Source: Runella sp. (GTDB lineage Bacteria; Bacteroidota; Bacteroidia; Cytophagales; Spirosomataceae). Taken from it: 64,000 nt of DNA. Position 1 is the stretch's first letter, and every line of letters starts with the position of its first letter. The notes beneath the pieces were generated by a model. The model was not told the DNA's origin. It saw nothing but the letters and a program-made list of their open reading frames with translations, and did not search any database. Position numbers and translations under genes: made by a program. The stretch spans positions 1 through 64,000 of the forward strand of contig NZ_JAIXST010000212.1 in the NCBI RefSeq assembly GCF_027484545.1. The letters run 5' to 3'. Positions 33,492 through 42,084 of this stretch are shown one piece after another.

Positions 33492-33657
33492 TCTATTATT
33501 CTTTATTAAGTATTGAGAATCAAAGGTATGGTAAAATAATGGCAATACCTAATTTACATTTTTTTATTTTCGGAAGGGAATTCAAAACCCTCAGAAATAA
33601 GGACAAAAAAACTATATTTGTCTATATTTTAAAAAAAATTAAAAACCACCCATTTAT

Positions 33658-36117
33658 ATGAAACCTACCTTTTACTTACTTCTTTTAGTAGGATTATTAT
33701 GTACCAATATCAGCTACGCCCAAACTACCCATGCATTTACGGAAGGACTCGTGGTAGGGCCTTGTCATCAATACGGGCGCGAGGCTATTTACAAGGACCA
33801 ATTGACCTATCAATTAATTCATAAAACCTTTGCGGTACCTGCCGAAGGAAAAACATTTTTGACGGATGCGCAAGGAAAAGAACTGAAATGGCAGCGGGTA
33901 GTGGCCGATACTGCCAAACGATTTCGACATGCAGCATTGAGCAATGGCTACCTATATTTGACCTACACCGCTCCCAAAGAGATTATGGCGTTATTGCAGG
34001 TAGCAGGCCACGCAGGATTGTATTTCAATGGCGTACCGCGCGGAGGCGATGCCAACCAATATGGCTACATGTATAGCCCCGTTAAGCTCAAAAAAGGGGT
34101 GAACGAAATTTTGGTACGGGTGGGCATGGGCGGACGCTTTCAAGGTGTTATGGCTAATTTGATTTTTCCTGCTAAAAATATCCTGATAAGTACACCGGAT
34201 ATAACACTGCCGCATATCGTTCTTACTGAAAATGCCGAGCCTGTTTGGGGAGGAATTGTATTGTTCAATTTGACCGAAAAGCCATTGACTGATTTACGGC
34301 TCCGTGCGGTGATACAGGGCAAAGAAATCATTACCGATGTACCCGCCGTCACCGCCCTGAATTCTCGAAAAGTAGGTTTTAAAATGGATTTGAGTGCCGT
34401 TCAGCAAAAAGGCGAAGTGGCTTGTGAACTTACGTTACTGCAAAATGGCAAAGCGATTGATCAAAAGACAATTCCATTGCAGGCCGTTTCGTCCAATGAG
34501 CACTACAGCAATACGTTTATCAGCGCCATAGATGGCAGTGTTCAGTATTTCGGCGTGGCTCCCCAAAAAGGCGGGCAAAAGGATACGGCAGCCCTGTTTT
34601 TATCCGTACACGGTGCCGGGGTGGAGGCGATTGGGCAGGCAAGGGCTTATAAATCAAAAGATTGGGGTACCTTGGTAGCTCCTACTAACCGCCGCCCCAG
34701 AGGTTTCAATTGGGAAGATTGGGGCCGAATAGACGCACTTGAAGTGTTGGAAGTTGCTAAAAAGAAGTTCAATCCGAATCCCCAAAAGATTTACCTTACG
34801 GGGCACTCCATGGGAGGGCACGGCAGCTGGTATTTAGGCGCTACTTATCCCGGTAAATGGGCAGGAGTGGCACCCTGCGCGGGTTATCCAACCTTGATGG
34901 GGTATGGGTCCGCCGACGGTAAAATTCCCGAAAATAGTACCGACAAAGTAGAACAAATGTTACTTCGAGCCAGCAATCCGAGTAACGTAATGGCGTTGGC
35001 TTCCAATTACAAAGCCAGCGGTATTTATATTTTGCACGGTGATGCCGACCGTACGGTTTCGGTCGAATACGCCCGCACCATGCGTAACACATTGGGGGCT
35101 TTTCACAATGATTTCTCGTACTACGAATATCCCAACGGTTCGCATTGGTACGGTGACCACAGTGTGGATTGGCCTGCGCTGTTTGACTTCTTTCAATGGC
35201 ATCGCAGCAAGAAAGTGGAGGAAATAGACGTGATTGATTTCACCACGGCCAATCCCGGGATTTCTTCTAATTATCATTGGGCAGGGATAGAACAGCAGGA
35301 AATTCCGCTTAATTATAGCCGTGTTCAGGCCAAACGTACACTAAACGACAAAAGCATTACGGTAACTACCGATAACGTACGGACGTTTATGGTACTGCCG
35401 GGGGCCTTTCCAAAAGGGCAATCTTTTAAATTAAAAATAGACGAAGTGGAAGTGTGTTCGGATTGTAAATTGGGCGACCAACCTTTGTATTTTACCAAAA
35501 ACGGGAAGTGGGCAACTGCTGAAAAACCTACCATAGCTCAACGCGGTTCGCATCGAAACGGCACATTTAAAGCCGCCTTCAACCATCGGATGGTATTTGT
35601 GTACGGAACTGCGGGAACCAAAGAAGAAAATGAATGGGCCTATAACAAAGCTCGTTACGATGCGGAAACTTGGTATTATCGCGGCAACGGTGCGGTGGAT
35701 ATGATTCCTGACCGTGAATTTACACCCGCCGGGTACGCCGACCGAGGAGTAATTCTATTTGGAAATGCCACCACAAACAGCGCTTGGACTACTTTGCTTT
35801 CCAACAGCCCGATTCAAATTCAGCGAGGCAGTATCAAAGTAGGAGAGGAGCAACTGACAGGTGATAACTTGGGCGCTTATTTTACCTATCCTCGTCCTGA
35901 CAGCCCTTTTGCTTCGGTGGCCGTAGTTTCCGGTTCCGGTTTAGCAGGAATGTTGGCGACGGAGTCTAACCAATACTTTACCGGAGGTAGCGGTTTTCCT
36001 GATTACTTCATTTTTGGAACGGATATGCTCAAAGAAGGAACCAAAGGCGTTAAACTCGCAGGCTTTTTTGATAACAATTGGCAGGTGACGAAGAGTGATG
36101 CGGTGAAAGCGCAATAG
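33658..36117 (+). CDS. Large secreted alpha/beta hydrolase (prolyl oligopeptidase/esterase type)
   Basis: 819 residues with a signal peptide (ISYAQ). The N-terminal half is beta-rich; the alpha/beta-hydrolase domain starts near 305. Nucleophile elbow YLTGHSMGGHGSW (about 383), acid loop ILHGDADRTV, and histidine YPNGSHWYGDH, so the triad is complete. The C-terminal part (after about 530) is another beta module. It could be a peptidase or a carbohydrate or polyester esterase; the sequence does not decide. Confidence 0.85.
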   Translation: MKPTFYLLLLVGLLCTNISYAQTTHAFTEGLVVGPCHQYGREAIYKDQLTYQLIHKTFAVPAEGKTFLTDAQGKELKWQRVVADTAKRFRHAALSNGYLYLTYTAPKEIMALLQVAGHAGLYFNGVPRGGDANQYGYMYSPVKLKKGVNEILVRVGMGGRFQGVMANLIFPAKNILISTPDITLPHIVLTENAEPVWGGIVLFNLTEKPLTDLRLRAVIQGKEIITDVPAVTALNSRKVGFKMDLSAVQQKGEVACELTLLQNGKAIDQKTIPLQAVSSNEHYSNTFISAIDGSVQYFGVAPQKGGQKDTAALFLSVHGAGVEAIGQARAYKSKDWGTLVAPTNRRPRGFNWEDWGRIDALEVLEVAKKKFNPNPQKIYLTGHSMGGHGSWYLGATYPGKWAGVAPCAGYPTLMGYGSADGKIPENSTDKVEQMLLRASNPSNVMALASNYKASGIYILHGDADRTVSVEYARTMRNTLGAFHNDFSYYEYPNGSHWYGDHSVDWPALFDFFQWHRSKKVEEIDVIDFTTANPGISSNYHWAGIEQQEIPLNYSRVQAKRTLNDKSITVTTDNVRTFMVLPGAFPKGQSFKLKIDEVEVCSDCKLGDQPLYFTKNGKWATAEKPTIAQRGSHRNGTFKAAFNHRMVFVYGTAGTKEENEWAYNKARYDAETWYYRGNGAVDMIPDREFTPAGYADRGVILFGNATTNSAWTTLLSNSPIQIQRGSIKVGEEQLTGDNLGAYFTYPRPDSPFASVAVVSGSGLAGMLATESNQYFTGGSGFPDYFIFGTDMLKEGTKGVKLAGFFDNNWQVTKSDAVKAQ

Positions 36118-36129
36118 AGCTTCTTTCAG

Positions 36130-36152
36130 CCCTTCTCTTTATTGGAGAAGGG
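36130..36152. terminator. Hairpin between convergent genes
   Basis: CCCTTCTC / GAGAAGGG, 8-bp stem, with the stop codon of the minus-strand ATPase gene in the loop. No T run follows, so termination is uncertain; it may be an intergenic repeat. Confidence 0.5.
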
Positions 36153-38052
36153 TTAATGATAAATTCGCCTCAAACCATTTTACGCTTTCTTTCAACTCTT
36201 CAATCGTATCATGCATTTCTTCGCCTGCCTTTAGATATTCATTAGGATATTCATCTTTCAAATATTCCATTGTTAAGAAATAAATAGGTTTTAGATGGTC
36301 TTTTAACTCTGGAGTTTCTTGAAAGAGTTTGTAAATAGTATGATACTGTTTCATAGAAATTAGTATCAAATAAAACTCTTGGAGTTGCCAAAAAAGAAGG
36401 TTTTTTAGTTCTTTAACAAAAAAATATGAATAATATTTTAAAGCAAGTTCAATATTGCCCAAAAGAACCAAATGAATAGCTAGCGGGAAAAAGGCATTAA
36501 TTCCATTAGCTTGATTTGATAAATCAAGAGCTACCTTACGTAAATATGCCTTGGAATAATTAGAAATTTTAGATTGGAAATTCTGAACTTCTGAAACAAT
36601 TTCTTTATATATTCTTCTTGTAGATTCAAATAATACTTCGCTATGCCTTTCTTTAAGTAATTCTAAATACTTTTCTCCGTATCCATTATTTTTTAAAAAA
36701 TCAATTGCATTAAGAATTAACTTAAGTTTTTCAGGTAAAACTTCCTCATTCTCCACCATCGAATAAGCCAACGTCCTATCAAAAACCGTATTTAATTCGT
36801 ACGTTCCCTTCTCTAAGTTATTCTCAAATCGTTCAAAAAGTTGTTTGAGGTCGGTAGTGTCGCACCAGCCTTCCAGAAACTTTACAAACCAAATCACTCG
36901 CTGTTTGTCTTGGCGGGTAGAGTAGCGCATTAAGTACCAAATATTGAAAAATCGTTCCTGTAAACGATAGAGATGGGTGCGGCCTGTGGTGCGGGGTTCT
37001 ATTTCAATGATTTGGTTATCCACTAATTGTTTGAGTTGGGCTGATATTTGATTGGTTTTTAAACCTTGTCTTTCCGAGCGGGCCAATTCGGCAATCTCAC
37101 TCACGGTCACGGCATCCCACGCCCGTGCCACAGCATCTACGATGAGTTGCTGCTGTGGTTTGAGGTCGTCCATGCGGTGTTTGTAGAGGGGCGTTACCCG
37201 GTCCAAAATCACCTCCAAGTCTTTAAAACTATCCTGTTTTTCGTTGTCCATAAAGACATCAAAGAGCATCACCATCGTACGTATCACGCCGCCCGATAGT
37301 TTACGCATCACCTCAATGCGCGGACGTTCGGTTTTGAGCATTTCTTGAAATGTCTCGCTTTTGCCTTCGTTTTCGGCCAATTTCTCAAAAAGCGGAATCG
37401 TCTCATCGGTGGTCATGCCTTTGAGCCGAATCTGATAAAAGAAGTCAAAAAATGGCTCTTTGTAATCAAACGTATGTTCGAGCAAGGTAGCTGAGGCACC
37501 CACCAATCGTAGGTGGGGCGAATTCATCAGAATATTGCGGAGGCGGTGCGTGGCGGTTTTGCCAATTTTCTCCAAAAATTGCCCAAAATTGTCGTGAAAA
37601 ACAATGATTTTCTGTTGGTTCTGCTTCAAATAATCCACTAAAATTTCAAAGGCTTTTTGGTCATAGTCGGCTTCGAACTCCTGCTTTCGCATTTCATTCA
37701 AAAGCGTTTCGTAAGCAGGGTGGTCTTCGGCAAGGATTTTGGCAATGTGTTCAAAAAACGCCGCCAAATCGGGCATCGAATACTGTTCTTCGTTAAAAAG
37801 TACAGGAATGAGCCATTTATTGAGTTTTTCATCGTCCAGTACCGCATATTTGAGACGCAGTAAAAGCGTCGTTTTACCCATGCCTCTTTGCCCTAAAATC
37901 ATGTAGTGCTGCGGTGGGTGCTGCATGGTATCCTCCTGAATATCCGTAAATAGTTGTTCAAAAACAGCCGTTCTCACTACAAACTCTGCTTTGAGTTGCA
38001 GTGGTTCTTTTTGAGGAGGATTAAATAGGTATTTTAGTTTTTTATCAGACAT
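36139..38052 (-). CDS. STAND-like P-loop ATPase with winged helix
   Basis: 637 residues from the ATG at 38052, which overlaps the upstream ATPase gene by 8 bp. Walker A is ILGQRGMGKTTLL (about 53-63) and Walker B is QKIIVFHDNFG (D then N rather than E). The arginine-region stretch LRNILMNSPHLRLVGASAT follows. After the ATPase come a winged-helix (about 320-385, ATVSEIAELARSERQ-like) and a helical, TPR-like C-terminal half. This is the plan of signal-transducing NTPases, a group with many defence or regulatory roles. Function unknown. Confidence 0.75.
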   Translation of the reverse strand: MSDKKLKYLFNPPQKEPLQLKAEFVVRTAVFEQLFTDIQEDTMQHPPQHYMILGQRGMGKTTLLLRLKYAVLDDEKLNKWLIPVLFNEEQYSMPDLAAFFEHIAKILAEDHPAYETLLNEMRKQEFEADYDQKAFEILVDYLKQNQQKIIVFHDNFGQFLEKIGKTATHRLRNILMNSPHLRLVGASATLLEHTFDYKEPFFDFFYQIRLKGMTTDETIPLFEKLAENEGKSETFQEMLKTERPRIEVMRKLSGGVIRTMVMLFDVFMDNEKQDSFKDLEVILDRVTPLYKHRMDDLKPQQQLIVDAVARAWDAVTVSEIAELARSERQGLKTNQISAQLKQLVDNQIIEIEPRTTGRTHLYRLQERFFNIWYLMRYSTRQDKQRVIWFVKFLEGWCDTTDLKQLFERFENNLEKGTYELNTVFDRTLAYSMVENEEVLPEKLKLILNAIDFLKNNGYGEKYLELLKERHSEVLFESTRRIYKEIVSEVQNFQSKISNYSKAYLRKVALDLSNQANGINAFFPLAIHLVLLGNIELALKYYSYFFVKELKNLLFWQLQEFYLILISMKQYHTIYKLFQETPELKDHLKPIYFLTMEYLKDEYPNEYLKAGEEMHDTIEELKESVKWFEANLSLTLLQ

Positions 38053-39223
38053 TTTTTGACCACCACTTTTTGAGGATTGGAGAATAAAACCGCCATTGTT
38101 TCTCGTTTGTTTCGGCAATGTACCCGTCATATTCGAGGGTAAGCAGGATATTTTTGAACGATTCTTCGAGGCGATGCTTCACGGCCAAATCGTACAATTC
38201 CAACTCAGCTACGGATTGATATTCAGCGAGCTTTTTGAGTAGTTCGTGTACCAGTGCCAACTCGTTTCGATTAAAAACCTGACTTAAACGTCCACGGTAG
38301 TGTTCGAGGTAAATGCTTCCGTTGAGAACCAACTCATTGAAAGCTTGGTCAATAAAAGCCCTGTTTACTTCGCGAGCATCAATACGATGTAAATCACGGA
38401 TTTCTTTGATGGCCAGTTGAATATGAAACGGAATCAGCCATTCAATTTTCTCTTTCAATAAGTACGTTAAAACCTCGTTCGAAGCCTCAATTTGATAGTT
38501 TTCGAGTAACGTTTTGGCTAACTCTAACGCATCTTTTAACGATAACGGACGTAGTTTATAGGTCTGAATATCATTGACATCCGCAGTTGCGTTGAGCTTT
38601 TTGACTACAGAAAGTAAGCCAATGGAACCCGTATAAATGAACTTGATTTTTTGATTGTACTTGTCATTTTGGCGGATGGCGCGATTTTGCTTCAGGAAAT
38701 TTCGAGCAGCCTGTTCGCCTTGCTCGTCACGGATGTGTTCAATAGTAACCGGGAATTCATCAATCATCAACAGAATTTTGCGATTGTCTAAATCCGCTTT
38801 TTCGAGAAAGTCCTTGAATTTTTCGTAGTAATCCAGCTTTTCATCGGCTTTTTCATTGAAGTCTATTTTGACTCCACCCACTTCGACGTTGTCAATGCTG
38901 CTTAGAAAACTTTTGATTTTCTTACCTGCCTTTTCGATAGTTTTTAGAAAACGATTCTTGTTTTCGATGTCAAAGATGGCTTTGAGGAGTACTTTAAAAA
39001 AGGTTTGACTATCACTAACATCTTCTGTATCTACATAAACACAGTAGTATTCGTCGGCAGGATTGTCTTTGATGTAATGGATAATGGATGTTTTGCCCAC
39101 TCGCCTAGGAGCTGAAAGCAACAAGTTTTGTCCTTCTTCAAGGGCTTCGTAAATTTCATCCACAATGTCGTCCCGAAGAAAGAAATTATCACCTGTTGCA
39201 GTTTTACCAATGCTTAATTTCAT
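38045..39223 (-). CDS. P-loop ATPase of the archaeal-ATPase (ATPase_2) type
   Basis: 392 residues. Walker A is LLLSAPRRVGKTSII (about 34-48) and Walker B is ILLMIDEFPV; the sensor region KIKFIYTGSIGLL follows. The C-terminal third is a winged-helix module (LELYDLAVKHRLEESFKNILLTLEYDGYI) typical of the family. First gene of a two-gene operon with the STAND-like ATPase. The role is unknown; the promoter has a five-box TTGCA array. Confidence 0.8.
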   Translation of the reverse strand: MKLSIGKTATGDNFFLRDDIVDEIYEALEEGQNLLLSAPRRVGKTSIIHYIKDNPADEYYCVYVDTEDVSDSQTFFKVLLKAIFDIENKNRFLKTIEKAGKKIKSFLSSIDNVEVGGVKIDFNEKADEKLDYYEKFKDFLEKADLDNRKILLMIDEFPVTIEHIRDEQGEQAARNFLKQNRAIRQNDKYNQKIKFIYTGSIGLLSVVKKLNATADVNDIQTYKLRPLSLKDALELAKTLLENYQIEASNEVLTYLLKEKIEWLIPFHIQLAIKEIRDLHRIDAREVNRAFIDQAFNELVLNGSIYLEHYRGRLSQVFNRNELALVHELLKKLAEYQSVAELELYDLAVKHRLEESFKNILLTLEYDGYIAETNEKQWRFYSPILKKWWSKNV

Positions 39224-39248
39224 AAGTAGAATCTTTTTGTAAAAGTAA

Positions 39249-39308
39249 GTTGCATTACTTTTATTGCAAAAATTTATTGCATTTTTTTTATTGCAAAGTC
39301 TTGTTGCA
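39249..39308 (-). promoter_or_regulatory. Five TTGCA boxes upstream of the two-ATPase operon
   Basis: (A/G)TTGCA occurs at 39249, 39263, 39276, 39290 and 39303, spaced 14, 13, 14 and 13 bp. On the coding (minus) strand these are TGCAA(T/C) boxes separated by A-rich spacers, ending 26 bp before the ATG. An iteron-like operator array. Confidence 0.75.
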
Positions 39309-39310
39309 AA

Positions 39311-39338
39311 TAAAAAAAGGAGCTTTTAAGGCTCCTTA
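39311..39338 (-). terminator. Terminator of the copper cluster
   Basis: AAGGAGC ... GCTCCTT with a run of seven T on the minus strand, about 20 bp past the HMA gene stop. Confidence 0.75.
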
Positions 39339-39357
39339 CAAATGACAATGCTACTTT

Positions 39358-39711
39358 TTAATGCGCGTGCGATTCTGCCGTTTTTTGGCAGCAACTTGGT
39401 AACTTATCATGAGCCGTTTGGCTGCATTGCAGATTGTCGGCGTCATAACCCGTATCGGTAATTACTTTCCGAATTTGAGTTTCGTCGGTTTTTTTAGGAT
39501 TGTATTTTACTGTTACTACCTTATCCTCCAGGTTTAATACGGCTTCGGTGATGCCTTTGCTGAGCGTCAGGTTTTTCTCGATGCGTTCTTTGCACATCTC
39601 ACAAACGGCCGAAGTTTTGATTTTGACCTCTTTGTCTTTGCTTGGTTTATTGGCAGTTGAACTAAATACCACTCCCAAAATCAAGGCGAATACGAATGTT
39701 AACTGTTTCAT
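39358..39711 (-). CDS. Periplasmic heavy-metal-associated (HMA) protein
   Basis: 117 residues. Signal peptide, then an HMA ferredoxin-like domain with the metal site SAVCEMCKERIEKNL (CxxC) and the end GYDADNLQ. The C-terminus adds CSQ, SCCQKT and a His-rich tail (ESHAH), extra metal ligands. It probably carries Cu(I) in the periplasm. Last gene of the copper cluster. Confidence 0.88.
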   Translation of the reverse strand: MKQLTFVFALILGVVFSSTANKPSKDKEVKIKTSAVCEMCKERIEKNLTLSKGITEAVLNLEDKVVTVKYNPKKTDETQIRKVITDTGYDADNLQCSQTAHDKLPSCCQKTAESHAH

Positions 39712-39728
39712 TGGTTTATAGCCCCCAA

Positions 39729-39739
39729 CCCCGAAGGGG
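39729..39739. repeat. CCCC-GAA-GGGG hairpin with T run
   Basis: CCCCGAAGGGG followed by AGTTTTTTT in the 90-bp gap between the HMA and TonB-receptor genes. It resembles the C/G-rich hairpin at 11483. Confidence 0.5.
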
Positions 39740-39801
39740 AGTTTTTTTGTTGTCCATGCCTTGGGGTTATAAGGGATGGTTTGTGAAAATTGATTTTTAC
39801 T

Positions 39802-42057
39802 TTAGTCTTTTACTTTTATTCTTATGCCGGCATAAATTACCCGCCCTACTACCGGGCCCCACGTTTGACCTGCGTCAAAATATTTACTGAACGGGTCTTC
39901 TGCGTGAATGATTGGATTCATTTGTTTAAAATTCGCTAAATTTTCTCCTCCTAAATATACCTCAAACTTTTTGAATGCTCTGGATACTTGTCCGTTTATG
40001 TTTATAAACGATTGAGAATACAAAATAGGCATAGGTTTGCGATCAACAGTTGCCTGTAAGGATTTCATGGGGTCATTTATTCTCGCTTTTCCGTTCCATT
40101 GGAAGGTTAAATCGGCTTTCCACTTATCATAAGGCAAGGTGTATCCAATGTTAAAAAGGATACGTTCTCTCGGAATCATCATTCGTTGCATCAAACGTAC
40201 ATCGTTGGCGGGCTGTCCCATGGTTTGCCACACATCAAACAAACGGTATGCCAATTTCACTTCAGTACGTTTTGATAACAACGTATTCAGTTCAACCTGA
40301 AAGCTATTTGAGTAGGATTTTCCCTTCAGATTGTAAAAATATAAATGCGACGCCAACGGAGTGGCGTGGTCAGTATCGGCAATAAGTTGGTTTTGAAAGT
40401 TGGTGCGGTAGTAATCCACCACCACATCCCAGTGTTTATCAAACCAGTGAAAAGTTTGGGTTAGACTGATGCCGTAGTTCCAGGAAACTTCGGGATTGAT
40501 TCTTCCTCCCCAAAAACGAACGGCTCGCCCGCTAACCAAATAGCCGTAGTTCTCAGCGAAAGCATTGGGAGTCCGCTGCCCTCGTCCCGCTGATATGCGT
40601 AGAGCCGTGTGTTCCAAAAGTTGCCAACGTGCGTGCAGGCGCGGCGTGACAAAGGCACCGAACAAATTATTATAATCAGCACGTAAGCCGGCTACGAGGG
40701 TAAACTTCTCCAAATGATTGAAGGTATATTCAAAAAACGCTCCCGGAACTGATTCGGTTCGAGTCATCAAACTATCCTTGTACGTTTCACGGTAATCATC
40801 CAACAGATAACTCAACCCCGTTTTAAACTGATGATTAGTATTGCTGATAATGGACTGGTAAATTAAATTTCCGTACAGCGTCCGTTGGCGACCGTCGTAA
40901 TTGGCAAATCCAAAATAGGAATCTGTATTATGCTGTGAGGCATTCAGAATCAATCCTAATCCTTTATAAGGTTGGTCTTGGTATAATTTTGCCGTTTTTG
41001 AAAACAACTCGATTCGGTTGGTTTGGTTACCAAACCCATAAAATTTGGCGGTTCCTCGGTGCTCAGAAGGGTAAAACCCGATTTGACCGCCAATCCGATT
41101 TTCGGCCAATGCTTTTACCCCAAATTGCACCATAATTTTGTCGCTTTTGTATTGCCAACGATTTATTCCGTTGAACTGTGTATAAAGCGGTAAGTCCATA
41201 AATCCATCACCGTTGTGGTCAATGCGGTTTTGCAAAGTACTGACGTGGGTTAGAAAACCCGTTGACCATTTTTCGGATAACTTACGATTGATATTTAAAT
41301 TGAGTTCTCCACGGCCTAAATGGTTGACATACGCATTGAAATACATTTTTTCGCGTGCATCGGGTTTCACTAATTCCACATTGATGGCACCCGTCAGGCT
41401 TTCGTAGCCATTGACTACCGAACCTGCACCTTTGGCTACGTCAATGGACTGAATCCATGTTCCGGGAATGTAATTCATCCCAAAAGTCGAAGCTAACCCG
41501 CGAATGGTGGGGACGTTCTCGACGTTGGTTTGGACGTATTGGCCACCTAATCCTAAAAATTGAATTTGCTTTGCACCCGTCACGGCATCACTGTAACTTA
41601 CTGAAACGGAAGCATTGGTTTCAAAACTTTCGGATAAATTGCAGCAAGCCGCTTTAGCCAATGCTTTGGTGGTAATGATTTCGGTTTGAATGGGATTCAG
41701 TCGATCGATTTGAGTGGATGTAGCTCGAACTATGACCTCGCCCAACTGTCCCTGAGGCTTCATCACGATTTCGAAATTGCTTTCGGAAGTTACCTTTATG
41801 GAGTCGGTTTTGAATCCAATATAGCTCAAAACCAATACATTAGATTTAGCCGAACGGGCAATGTTAAATTTTCCTACGGAATCTGTGATTGTAGCCAACG
41901 AGGTACCGCTCCAAAATACATTTACCCCCACTAAGGCCGATTTTTTCCCTGCTTCATTACGCTCATAAACGGTTCCTGTTACGCGTTGTGCGTTTAAGGT
42001 AGTGAGTAAAAAGCAATGAGTAATAAGTATAAAAAGGACAGCTATTTTTGTTTTCAT
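39802..42057 (-). CDS. TonB-dependent outer-membrane receptor, copper-linked
   Basis: 751 residues. Signal peptide ending LNAQ, a carboxypeptidase-regulatory-like domain (RVTGTVYERNEAG...VLSYIGFKTDSI), plug domain (about 115-225) with CCNLSESFETNASVSVS, then a 22-strand-type barrel ending IYAGIRIKV. It imports a substrate using TonB energy. Position after a multicopper oxidase and before an HMA protein suggests copper or a copper chelate; this is an inference. Confidence 0.85.
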   Translation of the reverse strand: MKTKIAVLFILITHCFLLTTLNAQRVTGTVYERNEAGKKSALVGVNVFWSGTSLATITDSVGKFNIARSAKSNVLVLSYIGFKTDSIKVTSESNFEIVMKPQGQLGEVIVRATSTQIDRLNPIQTEIITTKALAKAACCNLSESFETNASVSVSYSDAVTGAKQIQFLGLGGQYVQTNVENVPTIRGLASTFGMNYIPGTWIQSIDVAKGAGSVVNGYESLTGAINVELVKPDAREKMYFNAYVNHLGRGELNLNINRKLSEKWSTGFLTHVSTLQNRIDHNGDGFMDLPLYTQFNGINRWQYKSDKIMVQFGVKALAENRIGGQIGFYPSEHRGTAKFYGFGNQTNRIELFSKTAKLYQDQPYKGLGLILNASQHNTDSYFGFANYDGRQRTLYGNLIYQSIISNTNHQFKTGLSYLLDDYRETYKDSLMTRTESVPGAFFEYTFNHLEKFTLVAGLRADYNNLFGAFVTPRLHARWQLLEHTALRISAGRGQRTPNAFAENYGYLVSGRAVRFWGGRINPEVSWNYGISLTQTFHWFDKHWDVVVDYYRTNFQNQLIADTDHATPLASHLYFYNLKGKSYSNSFQVELNTLLSKRTEVKLAYRLFDVWQTMGQPANDVRLMQRMMIPRERILFNIGYTLPYDKWKADLTFQWNGKARINDPMKSLQATVDRKPMPILYSQSFININGQVSRAFKKFEVYLGGENLANFKQMNPIIHAEDPFSKYFDAGQTWGPVVGRVIYAGIRIKVKD

Positions 42058-42084
42058 TTCAACATTTTCTAAAATTAAAAATTT

